This document shows, piece by piece, positions 1-11,477 of a stretch of 64,000 nucleotides of DNA. How positions within the stretch are numbered: the stretch's first letter is position 1; the number at the start of each line of letters is the position of its first letter. The stretch comes from Typha latifolia (Eukaryota > Streptophyta > Magnoliopsida > Poales > Typhaceae), in assembly GCA_019914945.1 (NCBI GenBank), contig CM034107.1, forward strand, positions 4,092,001 to 4,156,000, in the 5' to 3' direction. The translations under genes and the position numbers were made by a program. Below the pieces are notes generated by a model. It was not told where the DNA came from and did not search any database. It was given only the letters and a program-made list of their open reading frames with translations.

Positions 1-525
1 AAGTTTTGAGATATTTAAAAAGAGGGTTTTTCTTTCATAAACAAACTATGTTATACTGGCTAATAGAAATCAATTCAAGGAATAAAAATATCTACTGTTC
101 TTTAGCAAGCTTCCATAAGAAATCAGTAAACAAGGAAGAGAGCGTGTAACATAAACTCATAAAGTATTACTGAGGATCACCATTCTATACCAAGTACAAC
201 TAAAAAAGAGAAGAAGAATAACAACAATTGAAGATGAAGAAATAACCGTACATAAGCTATAGAATCCTCTTAATACAACAGATATCTTGGCAGTTTCTAA
301 ATTTCATAATCCCAGTAGGATTAAAACCTTGGTTGAAAATGACCCAAAAAGTTGGAAACAAGTCATGAGCTCCTTGCTTATAATAGGAATAGTTTTGAAA
401 GAGTTCATGAGAGAAGGCCAATGCAATAAGTAGAATTACCTGCAAAATTAACACATGGGAATAATATCAAGAGAAAAGGAAAATAGAAAACATCACCAAT
501 CTCACATGCTTAGCAGGTAGCTTAC

Positions 526-672
526 CTTATCATTCTTAGCAGGTTCAGTCCCGAAACCACGCCTCTTGGAAGCCAGGCAGATAACATCACCAATCTCACA
601 TGCTTCATGATAGTCCTTCTTAGAACGGGTTCTTCTAACATGAATGCCCCATCTCAAATTTTGTATGCATGC
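526..672 (-). CDS. Possible internal exon of an unidentified minus-strand gene
   Basis: Read on the minus strand, an acceptor-like gttgtag at 679-673 is followed by 49 open codons that end at a consensus donor (AAG|gtaagc). The peptide includes HVRRTRSKK, then EACEIGDVICL, then KRRGFGTEPAKND. The spacing of the RRT, H and C-x-IGD-V residues vaguely recalls the OB-fold ribosomal protein uS17 (bacterial or mitochondrial S17), but that is a guess from pattern only. A GC-rich stretch at about 2880-3330, with a minus-strand ATG at 2906 followed eight codons later by a gtatgt donor, could be the 5' end of the same gene. I could not link the pieces into one reading frame, and other exons are not evident. 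It could also be a pseudogene or chance open frame. Confidence 0.3.
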
Positions 673-2879
673 CTACAACTTAAAGGTTCAGCAAAGATAT
701 GAAGAATGTTTACTTCAAAAGAAACTACTATTAGGAAAGTCAAGATCAATATTTCATCCAAAATTTAAAAATGTTATACAATTAGACTAGTCATTTAAAC
801 CCTAAAAGTGAAGGGACAGCAATCCTATGTAAAAGGTCCATAGGGTGATAAGGGGAAAAAGAAAAGGAACAACATTTGATGATCAGTATTTCACTCTCCA
901 ACATTCCAGCAATTTAGTTGAAACTTTTACTTGACAACATTCAAACTGACTTTTCTTTTGTCCTTTGCATGATATAAAGTTTGGCATGTGTCAAGTAACA
1001 TAGAAGGGAAGAAAACCATATTTCATGCAGAGTGCCAACTTCAAAGATTTTGACAATTAATTGTTGAATTATATGATGTAAGATGTTAATTGAGTGCTAA
1101 ATTGTTCTGGCAAAATCAAACAAAAAATTCTCCTGAATTGCAATGGGAGAAGTAAAAAGAGATACTGTTGCGAAGAATAAAGCTAATCTTATAATATTCA
1201 TAAAGGGAAAAAAACAAATGAAGATGGCTTCCTCGTACTGAGAAAGATCAACAAGACAGAGCAACACTAGGGACTATCTTCTACATATTTAAAGACAGTA
1301 AGGATTGGAACGATGAAAGTACAAGGTTTTAACTGCCTATTAGAAAGAAAGATGATGCATGACACAGAGAATGGACAAGCGAAATGTGCAACGAGTGTTT
1401 ATTTGGCAAAAACAGGCATCTCCTATATACTTTCAAGACCAAAACCTCAAAAGAGCATAGTGATCTGCTGATCCTTTAGTTAGCTTTAAAATGTAGCGAG
1501 TTCAATCACAGTGCAGCCATTAGGAAATATTCTGTTTGAGTTTATAATTACAACCCTTCTAGAAAAAATAATGGAGTCAGTCCACACCACATCTAAACTA
1601 TGAAGTATGAAGGGGGCAAACCAAACAAAAACAGTGGAATCAATAGACACCTCAAGGGAAATACTGGCTTCCTTCTCTTTCCTTTCATTCTTTATATTAG
1701 AGATGGTAATTCAAGGTCTAGCCTAAGAAAGATTTTTGTGTATGGTTATAGAGTTCCTAGGTTTAAAGGACAAGAACAAAAGAGGACTCGTTTCAATACA
1801 TGGTTCCTCTATTTTCTATATCTATCTCTTGTCATTCCTCTTTTGTTTATTTCCTTTTCCTCTTTCTTTAATCATTAAATTCTTGTTATTGGAATGCGAA
1901 ATTGGTCTTAATTTCCTAATAGAATAAATATAAAACATAATAACAATCTCCCCATAGGAGATAAATCTTAATTTTGATATCAACTTGGCCCCATGTCATT
2001 CTTCCTATTTCTTTATGGCTTAGGATTTGCAAACTCAGCAAAACATCCTTAAAAATTAATAAGAAGACTGATCCAGCAATACGAGACGCTATATGACCAT
2101 ACATCATGGTGATTCATGTGTTTTGCAATCAAAGATAGCCAAATCCTTATATATCTCACTGAGCACCACATTGTGGTACATGAATTGCCATAAGAGATAC
2201 TGTATGAAAATGTACCTCCAAAAGTTTGAACTTTTGTCTAGGACTCACAGTGGTAGGGTCTAAATAATAAACTCTAATTTGGTTTTTCCACAGTAGCAAA
2301 GATGCTATACAATGGTTTCAAACAAGATGTCTGACACACAGATTCTTACGCTAGACATATCAGTTCTAAATCCTGCTGGATCAGGCCTGACCTAATCTTG
2401 ATTCTAGAATGGATATAATTGATATGGCAATCCACCTTTATATTTTCTGCAAATCAACCATTTGAATCACGATTTACATATGCGGAACTCCAAGTGGAAT
2501 CAACTCAATCAAGCATAATCTATAGGTTCTTATTTTATATCCGTGTTAGAAAATCCCAACTAAAAGATATTCATTTCAAGTGCTCAATCATGCTAAAGCT
2601 CCAAAGCATTGGCAACTCTTTCTACAAATAGAAGCTCCTTCAATACAAATTATCTTAAACCACACTGGCTGCGGTCTGCAGATCTTTCACAACCTCTTTG
2701 GACATCTCCACTAACCTATTTCATAGAACTGAAAAACAACAAGCATTATAACATTGCAAACCCACAGCCAGTGATTAAGAAAAGTGAAAAGAACAAGAAA
2801 TCCTATACTAATAAACCAAAAGCTTCAACCTTTAATCGGGAAAATGGGAGTGGAAAGGGAGAAGAGATGAATTCATACA

Positions 2880-3345
2880 TACCGCTGCTGGGAGGCTAAA
2901 TCCCATTGGCGGACCACGAAGCCGAAACGCTAAGATTGGAAGCGGATAACACGAAATGAGTACACACTTCGCTCCCGCCTTCCTCCACTGTCCTCGCCTC
3001 CTAGCGTGACCCCTAGGGTTACAACTCTTGTTTGACGCCGCCTGGTTGGGGGCAGTTCCAGTTCAAGCCGCCACCAACCGCCGTCTTCCCGCGGTGGACA
3101 GTGCTTCTTGCCGCACCTACTCCGCCGAAGAGGAGTCTATCAAGTATCAAGCACCTTCTCCTAAAGGTTCAATTTTGCTCATTCGTGACCAGTAGCTACG
3201 GCCCAGTGATACATCGCTCTATCCCTTTGGAAGTTTGGACTTTTGCGACAGCGTTTGTGGAGGGTTGCATGGGAAAAAAAGAGTTACAACGAAGCTCCGA
3301 TTCAAGAAAGTCAATGTCTCCGGTGATTGCATCTCAATCATGATG
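2880..3345. promoter_or_regulatory. GC-rich island, possible first exon or promoter of a minus-strand gene
   Basis: This stretch is much richer in G+C than its flanks and looks like a plant 5' region. On the minus strand, an ATG at 2906-2904 opens MGFSLPAA and runs directly into a GTATGT donor. The plus-strand frame at 3032-3343 has no recognisable domain and its first codon is not ATG. I read the island as the 5' end of whatever gene occupies 1-2900 on the minus strand, without proof. Confidence 0.25.
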
Positions 3346-3835
3346 ACTTAGCCATTTAGCCTCTCGAGTTTATCAATATATGAATTAGATTGATCCACGG
3401 CCGGAATAGTTAAGTACATATTTTAATGAATGGATGATCTCGCCTTCACAAAAATATATATTCGTATGGGTATTATTGGATCCAAATTATTTGATATTGA
3501 ATTTGTTATGTATCTAACTCAGGATACGAATCTTAATTTTATCTTAATTTTTCGATCCAATATATTAGTCCGAGATATATATAGTTAAGTGTAAATAGAA
3601 ATCTTAGGGCCTTGTTTGGTTTGATATTAAATTCCAAACTCGATTAGTTAGTCTTATTTTTTTTAGCCTTGATATTTTGAAAGTAAATTTAGATAGATAT
3701 GAAAAAGATAAAAAGATATTTGGTTAACCAGTTTAGAATCCTCTAAACTCAAAACAAACGAGAGTAGATTACTGACTCTTAATATCTCAACACAATATTT
3801 TTTTAAAATAAGATTCTATCATCGTTATATAAGTA

Positions 3836-3880
<45 letters not shown>

Positions 3881-4071
3881 GAGAAAAGATTAGAATATAA
3901 TTAAATAATTTTAATTTCTTTAAATCACATTAAAAGTAAATTTGTCTTTTGACAACTCTTTCCTTTCCATTTTCTGTAAAATAAAAACATCTAAATCATC
4001 AAAAACCTCTCTAATTTTTCTTCAGTTAGCTTCTATCAATTAAAGGTTTCTTACAATTTAGAGGGTTTATA
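3346..4071. other. AT-rich intergenic stretch with an (AAT)n microsatellite
   Basis: No coding signal is visible. A trinucleotide AAT array of about 15 units lies at roughly 3837-3880. A block starting near 3607 with gggccttgtttggtttga resembles the ends of plant miniature transposons, but I could not find its partner end. Confidence 0.6.
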
Positions 4072-5040
4072 CATAGTTATCAGAACTAGACCAGATAGGA
4101 TGATTGGACTAATAAACCAACCACTAAATTGGTTTAATTTTGTTATCAAACTAGATAAACATGCGCCCTAGTAAAAATCGGCCAACTCAATAGTTGAACC
4201 ACTAGCCCGTGCAACCTGGCTGATTTTTAGTGAACCGAGCGGGTCGTTTAATGCCTGAATGACCAAATTATCCTTAATATTTACTTATTCTATTCTTTAT
4301 GCTATGGGTATTTTAGTCCAAAAATAAGTTAATTTTTTTTTAAAAAAAGTCAAAGTTTAATTAGGAAAAGAAACCCTTGATGGGGTGAAATATGAATGAC
4401 CATCCAAATTCCAAATTCCAAATTCCTTCGGCCTGCAATACTTCAATCTCCAATTCTCTAATCTACATTGTCTTCTTCATATTTCATCACTAAACCTCTT
4501 GGCATTATTGATTGCTACTATAAAACAAATTAAAGGTAAGTAAATCCATTGCCTCTGTAATTTTTTTTAGAATAAATTATAAACCTATATCGATATTATT
4601 TCTTTGAATATTTTAGATCTTTTATTTTTGAGTAAATCCAATACCTTTGTTATTATTTATTGTTATTCTATTTTGTTGATTTATTTTTGGATGCATTACT
4701 AAATTTTACATGAAAGTATGAAATAGTTATAGTATCTGAATTTTTAAATGTCTTCATCAGCTACTCCATTAGAAAATGATTATATACTTTCACCACCTCT
4801 AAGAATTAGAGGAAAAACTAATCCAGCATGGTACCATTGTAATCAGACCATTGTAATCAACATATCCTTATACAATTTTTATAGATTTTTTTTATTTTTT
4901 AGAATTATATATATTATGCAAATATTTTAAAATATTTTTAGAAAACCATTGATTTTCCCGAGTAAACCACTAGTTGGACCAATAACCCAGTGAACTGACC
5001 TTTGATCGGATCAATGTCCGATCTAGTTATGATAACTATG
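4072..5040 (+). mobile_element. hAT-superfamily DNA transposon, internally deleted, with transposase N-terminus
   Basis: The element is 969 bp. Its ends are inverted: CATAGTTATC-a-AACTAGA at the left and TCTAGTTATGATAACTATG at the right. It is flanked by an 8-bp target-site duplication with one mismatch (ggtttata at 4064-4071, ggtttatg at 5041-5048), the length typical of hAT elements. At 4748 an ATG opens a frame whose first residues are MSSSATPLEN and which includes RGKTNPAWYHC. That resembles the segment leading into the BED zinc finger of plant hAT transposases. The frame then loses similarity and nearly reaches the right end, so most of the transposase is gone. A splice-donor-like GGTAAGTAA near 4533 may belong to the original 5' leader. 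It is non-autonomous. Confidence 0.75.
4748..4860 (+). pseudogene. Remnant of hAT transposase N-terminus (BED finger start)
   Basis: About 35 codons from the ATG at 4748 resemble the beginning of a plant hAT transposase, with the GKTNPAWYHCNQ segment at residues about 23-34, where TDPAW-x-HC is common at the start of the BED zinc finger. The downstream cysteine and histidine ligands, the dimerisation domain and the catalytic core are absent. The frame continues to 4930 as low-complexity sequence. It is a decayed internal-deletion product, not a functional gene. Confidence 0.55.
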
Positions 5041-5048
5041 GGTTTATG

Positions 5049-7190
5049 TGTATCAAGAAAAAATTGTGACATTTTATATACTTCTAATTTTATTTATTTT
5101 AGTTAATCTTATAATTTACTTGTGAATCTATAGATTGTCTCCAACAGAAATAAAATAAATCAATCAAAAAATTGAGAGAAGTCACACTTGATTGAATGTA
5201 CTAGCTTCACTAAGTTTACCATTTCTCAATAATAATTGATTTCATTAGCTTCATTTTATGTAACATAAGGTTTCATCTTTATAATTAATTTGATAATATT
5301 GTTATAAATAAAAGAAAACATTACATCGTGAACTTAATTAATCTGAAATATTTGAGATAATTTGGTGAAAGAAAGAAAAAAAATGAGTTAATAGAAAGGC
5401 TTAAAAGCATTAGATAGATATCTTTGATTAGTCTTTTAAATAGTTGAATATAAATATGATAATTAAAAGATATGATTCTATTTTCATGAATCCAAGAAAA
5501 TTTATAATTAGATGTTCAATCTTTTATTTAAGCTACTCCCTCTTGTGGAGAGATTATTCATTAAAGTCACAAGCCATAATAAGCCTGGTAATTTTAGTTG
5601 TGCCCTCGAAATGAGACGATCAAATTCTACTATAGTGAAACATATTTTAGGGCAATAATATTATTCCAAAAGTATGAACAAATTGTTCAAGAGGTAATAC
5701 AAGTAAACAAGAGATGTGCAACAATGCATAAACAACTTATCTAAATCATATGGATGAATTGGTGAGTATAAACATAAATGGATCATACTCAACATACTTT
5801 TTAGAAATACTATTTATTTTGGGAATACAATTCACACCAAGTTCTCATATTATTTCACTCTTCGAATTATCACTAGAAATAGAAGATTGTATAGATGAGT
5901 TTGTATAATATTTTAGATAATAATTTATTTACTACATAAAAATGAATTAAATATTATGAGGCATTTTTGTTTTAAATTATTTTGCTTTATCTAATTGCTA
6001 ATAAAGATAGGTAATAATTATTTATGATCTTATTCAATGACATCAAATATATGCATTTTAAATGATTTATTTTTTGAATTTCTACAAGATACCAACGTTA
6101 GATAATCTTAATAGTTTTTTCTCAAGTACTTGCTATGGAGTGAAGTGTGATATACTTTTATGTGTCACTTAAACAGTCAATTTTGTTATATAAAATTATA
6201 TTTAATTAGTTAATGAAATGTTGGTTTAGTTTGTCATGTACTAAATTATGTTGTTTATAAAGTTAATTTTGCTTTGTTAATATAATTATTATGTTCTTTT
6301 ATATTCTTACAAATTTTGCCTACATCTTCACAAATATCTTTGAAAATAAATTCTATTGATCTCATATTAGTTTTTTTCTTCTTTTTTCTATTATGGAGAC
6401 TTAATGAATTATTTATGGGAGATTAATCATCACCCATGAAATAAAAGTTTTCCCTTTTCATGTTAAGATCGATGTAATTTATGAAGCTCAACTGTGATCA
6501 TTTAAAAAAAGCTTGACTTTTAAAGTATAGTCCACTTCTTAGCATTCTTAACTCTTAAGAATCGATCAAACATTACGAAATTGAAACCATTTTTTCTATT
6601 AATGTATTCTTCATAAATGTTGTAATCTAACATAAAAGGTGAAAAATTAGACTTTTAAAATAACAATGTAATATAAATACAAACCTAGATACTTGCTATG
6701 TCTAATTCAGAAGCATCATTTGTTTCACTTGCTTGATATGTCGAATGTAACCCTGAAATTTGTTTAAAAGCATGAACTAGCATAGAAGAAAGAAATTTTT
6801 AAACAATTAATTGCATCTAACAAAACAAGCAAAGAAAATGTAGATGTTATATTCCCGGCTATATGACGATCAATCGTGGGAGAGAATAAGGTAACACCTG
6901 CACCCTCAAACTGCACATTATTTGTCCAAGTTGAATTCTTAGTTCAAACAAATTATAACATTCTACTCTTATTAAAATATGCATATTTGTCTTGAGGAGT
7001 TATTTTTCACATCTCATTACTTATTAGGTTAGAAATTGTTAGTTAACTAATTCAGCTCTGCAATGTTTTGAGAGAATATTTAAAGGATATTTCACAGATG
7101 ACCAAATATTATGAAACCACTTAGAGAAATCGGAGACGTCCTGATCTACAACTTACATATTCAAGGTTTCTCTAGATTCAGACTCTATCC
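5049..7190. other. AT-rich intergenic DNA, no gene recognised
   Basis: About 2.1 kb of strongly AT-rich sequence has short, broken frames only. A few less AT-rich patches, for example 5560-5640 and 6850-6910, may be decayed repeats, but I could not assign them. Confidence 0.5.
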
Positions 7191-7531
7191 ATAGAAGAAC
7201 AAAGAATCAATCTGAGAAAAATAAGGAAGGTTGATTTAGCTAAGTCGTGTTTATTTCTTATGTAAGCACTTAAAGCAAGTCTAGTTAAGTTATATAATCC
7301 ACCAAGGCAAGTTCAATTAAGTCATGTAAGCCTCTAAGGCAAGTCTCAGTTCAAGTCGTATAAGCCTTTAGGGTTAGTTTAAGGCAAGTCCTAATTCGAG
7401 TCGTATAAACTTTTAGGGCTAGTCCGAGTATAACTCATTGTACCCCACCTCTATATATAGAGATCTGGGTATCTTTGTTAGGGAATTTAAGTAAATTCAA
7501 GCATTGAGAATTAATTGAGTTTAGTTATTTT

Positions 7532-10326
7532 TGTAACAACCTAACCATTAAAAAAAATTATTTTGGCCACGACTTGGCCGGCCACACTGTGGCCGGCCTC
7601 GTGCCATCATGCATCTTGCATGGTGGGGGCGCCACACGCCCGCTGCCGCAGCCAACGGGCTGGGGCCAGCTGGCCGTGGCGGGCCCCGGCACCGCCGCTG
7701 GTGAGATCCCTCATTCCCCCTCTATTTCCTTCTCTCTCTCTCTCGGAGGCGAGCCGCCGGCGAGAGGCTGGCCACTGGCTAGCCAGCAGCGGCCAGTGCC
7801 CTCCCCGCCGGCCTGGGTCCGCAAACTCCTCCCTCACCTTCTCTCTTTCTTCTCTTCCTCTTCCTCTTCTTCTTCTTCTTCTTCTTCTTCTTCTTCTTCT
7901 TCTTCTTCTTCTTCTTCTTCTTCTTTCTTTCTTTCTTTCTTTTTTTTCTCCTTCCTCAGCTCCTTCTCCATCTTTCTGCACAGTGCTGGGCCGAATCTAA
8001 TTAATTAATTAATTATTTTATTTTATTTATGTTATTTATTTAGGTATTTTTCTTCTTAATTAATGCAAATAGATTATTTAGACATTAACTATTTTAATAA
8101 TATTATACATTCTTCAATATAATTTTATTAATAATATTTTTTATAATTAATGATTAATTAGGTATAAATATAGGTAATACTTATATTTATTTATTTATAT
8201 ATCTATTAGATTAATAGATAGATTTGTAAATTATATATTTTAAGTATTACCCTCATCATATATATTTTAAGTATTTCTATTAATTTTATGATTATTCTGC
8301 AACAAATAAAATACTAAGCTTATTTAGTTATTTATTTATTATTTTATCGAGTAAAAATTGCATTGTCTCTAATTAATCAAGATAGTGTATGAATTATAAA
8401 ATTAATTATAATTAGACATTGTCTATATTTATAGTTATTTAGCCTTTTATTTTATTTTATTTTATAATTATATATTAGAAATGCTCTCATATAAAAGGAA
8501 AGAGGCCTCCTCTCCTTATGTTATAACTAACATTTTATAATAATAATATAATTATAGTATTTGAATTGTATCTATATTATAGCCCTAGTTATGTAATCAA
8601 AAATAAAGAAAAGTGATTTTAAACCTAATAAACATTTATATTTTAATTGAATTAATTCTAATTAGATAAACGACTAACATCATACTACTTAAATATTTCA
8701 GATCCCGAACCCCTTATTTGAGACCCCGTGGACCTTGCTAGCGATGAATGTTACTCGGTTAACTGACGGACGTGAGATGGTTTGTGTCTTCTGATCAAAC
8801 GGTGAGTAATCTTATCCCCTAGACGCCTTTCTCGAATTAGAATATATTATATCTTATGCACACTCATGTTTTGGCCTCCAGCATGATTATATGACTTTAT
8901 ATAGAGATGATTTTAGTCGAGCATATTTTTTCATGTATTAGATTAAACTGATCTGAGATATGAGTACATTAGTGATATATAGAGATGATTATACTATTAT
9001 GGTTTTATGTCGGGATGATCTCTATCATGAGTATGCATGTGATAGACTAGCAAAAGTATACATGTGTTAGATACATGGTTAGAGTTGGCATTGCATCATT
9101 TTTCTCTTAGCCTCTTTACCACATAAAATTATGAGTTGCATGATCTGTTGTAGTACTGAATATATGCATATGATTTATCATGTATAGGAAATCATAAAAG
9201 TACATGTGCATGTGATATGATGTGATAGCTGGAACGGTATTTGGTCCGGACTAATAGCATACTCTTAGTATATGGAAGAGTATGGTGATGGCTGATGATT
9301 ATACTCTTAGCGTATGACAAGGTACAACTATCATTGATATACCCTTAGTGTATGGCAGGATATGATTTATCTACATAGTACTCTTAGCGTATGACAGGAT
9401 ATGCTGTGAGCTTATGACATGATGTGTATCGAGTATGGGACCGAGTACCGTAGTCCAGAGTTGAGACGCATGATTGTGATAGTGAGAGATATGTGGATTA
9501 TATATGGCTTTGACATATACGATTATCTAGTGGTTGACATGCATCATGCATCATCATTGATGTGACTAGTATCATTGAATCATAATTGTTATACATGATA
9601 TGTTATTATATTCGGTGATGCTATATGATAATTTCATCATGTGATATATTCTTTGGTTGATGATATAGTATGCTCATTCATGAAAATTGATTTCATTCAT
9701 ATATATGTCATTGGGGATATATATATATGCTCATACATGGCATCGTGCTGCTTTTTGATTCATATTATTCAGTACATGATTTTCTCTCTATTTGGCATCA
9801 CTGATTCGGGGTAAGGTTTATTCACTGAGCCTTTTGCTCATGAGTCTCCTTATTTTTTTCTAACACTCACAGATAATATGATACATGATACCGACTCTAG
9901 ATATTCCGAGGAGATATTTTAGAAAGATGAGGTGAGCTATAGACGCGAGATGATATAGAAGATAGTTTAATCAGATATTAAGTTGTACCATTATTTTATA
10001 TTTGTACTTCATTGTATGAACGATAATTGGTGTAATAAAGGTCAGATTATAGTGTACTCCTGTATCAATTGTTTAGTCGTACCTTGATGGTTTGTTGTGG
10101 CCTGTGTGGGTTCTGCCAGATTAATTAGTGGCCTAGTGTATATTATTGTGGACTTGGATTATGTGAGCATTGATATGTTAGTAGGTAGTATTTGATGATG
10201 TCATGATTGTATGTGCACAGGAGAGTATTTATGCATGACGGTCCCCGCCCGACCTGTCGCGTGCGCCGCGCGTGCTATTTGGGCGCGTGGGCGTGCACGT
10301 GTCCGTGCCAGGCGGGGGGCATTACA
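7532..10326 (+). mobile_element. Solo LTR, Ty3/gypsy (Tekay/Del-like), 2.8 kb, nested insertion
   Basis: The sequence begins TGTAACAACCTAACC and ends GGGGGGCATTACA, giving TGTAA...TTACA termini. It is bounded by a perfect 5-bp target duplication, ATTTT (7527-7531 and 10327-10331). TGTAAC-type ends and an LTR of 2-4 kb are typical of plant chromovirus Tekay/Del elements, and no gag-pol is present, which fits loss by recombination between two LTRs. It contains a CTT/CTTT microsatellite (7851-7944) and degenerate repeats of tactcttagcgtatg (about 9259-9405). Long open frames over the microsatellite are low-complexity artefacts. Family assignment rests on ends and length only. Confidence 0.8.
7851..7944 (+). 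repeat. (CTT)n/(CTTT)n microsatellite inside the solo LTR
   Basis: An impure CCTCTT lead runs into roughly 20 CTT units and then CTTT units. It creates poly-Leu, poly-Ser and poly-Arg frames on both strands that should not be taken for proteins. Confidence 0.9.
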
Positions 10327-10698
10327 ATTTTCTTATTAGCGTATTTACCGTTTTATCGTAGCCCTTAGATCGCCTTTACATTTCTAGAAGTAGATCGTAG
10401 CCCTAAAACCTTTCCACCTTCAAACCCTAGCCACCATCTTCCTTCAGCAACCACCGTACCATACGACTGTCCACCACTACCCTTGGTCGTCCGCCACCCT
10501 CCGACGACCATCGCAACGTCGGATATTTACTATTATGCCCCGTTCTGACCTTGCTCCATTGTTTTAATTATATCTTTCCATCAAGACATCTGATTGACGT
10601 AAAACTAAAGCCATTAGAACCCTATCTCGTGAAGCTACCATCACCTAAATTTTCATAATCATCATATTAATGGATCATTCCAGATCTGGTCTGTAACA

Positions 10699-11477
10699 TT
10701 GTATACTTTTGAAGGGCAATTTTGAGATTTAAAAAATATATGCAGCGTTTGGTTCGTGAATAACTGATATTTATTTATAAATTATGACTCTCTTAAATAT
10801 ATTTTGCAACCAAACATTTATTTACGCACATTTTATAAGATAAGTCACATGACAAGTTATCTTTAATATATTTATTTATAGTTAATAACTAAACACAAAT
10901 TCTTATATAAACTTATAAAATTATTTTTAAAAAACTTTATGTACAAACCAAATAAAATTATAATAGTGATTTAGAATGAATAGGCACACACCAAATTTAG
11001 AGCCCAATTAGAATGCACAGAGCTCCAAATTTGAAGTTCCAGAGCCGACTTAAAACTGATGTTATAGAGATAAAAAATAATTATGATATAAAGATTTATA
11101 ATTTTGTAGTGTAGGGTTATCCTATTTAGCTTAGAAAAAGAAATTAAAAAAAAAAGAAAAAGAAAAAACAACTAGTTAAATTATCTAAAATTAAATAAAA
11201 AACAAAAAAAAAATTATACTTAAAAAAGAAACTCTGTGAAATCTATGTGCCATTAGATTACCGCTCGTACTAATCTTGATGTACAGATCAAATCAAAGTC
11301 AACCTAGGGTTCTAATATAAAATAGAAGCAGCTGTCCTGATAAGAGTTCACCCATTCGCCGCCTCACATTTTCGCTTTCCCCTTTGTAGTGTTAGGGTTT
11401 GGTATAATCAGGACCCCAATCTCTTCCTCCCCCAAATCTCTCTTCCTAGGTCTCTACTTCTTTCCTTTGAATCGATC
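10699..11477. other. AFC2 upstream region with a candidate MITE
   Basis: A small AT-rich element at about 10744-10951 begins gcgtttggtt and ends accaaat, so it has short inverted ends like hAT- or Harbinger-type MITEs; no target duplication was confirmed. About 11330-11477 is less AT-rich, pyrimidine-rich and contains the ctcttcctccccc leader typical of plant 5' UTRs. The kinase start codon follows at 11478. No clear TATA box was identified. Confidence 0.45.

Larger units (their letters stand above)
7195..10698 (+). mobile_element. Solo-LTR-like copy 1 of family X, split by a nested LTR
   Basis: Two outer pieces, about 7195-7531 and 10327-10698, match the two halves of the LTR at 44743-46414. 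Shared segments include the TATA region ctctatatatagag near 7452, repeated taagcc-tcTAAGGCAAGTC motifs, and the end GATCTGGTCTGTAACA, which closes on the LTR-type CA at 10698. The 5' boundary is degraded: no TG start and no matching target duplication were found, so the left coordinate is approximate. A complete 2.8 kb solo LTR (7532-10326) sits inside it. No internal polyprotein region is present, so this is an LTR remnant rather than a full retrotransposon. Confidence 0.6.

Noticed and set aside
7563..8008. Long overlapping frames on both strands (about 125-145 codons)
   Set aside because: They span a CTT/CTTT microsatellite and encode Leu, Ser or Arg homopolymers; they lie inside the solo LTR and have no domain.
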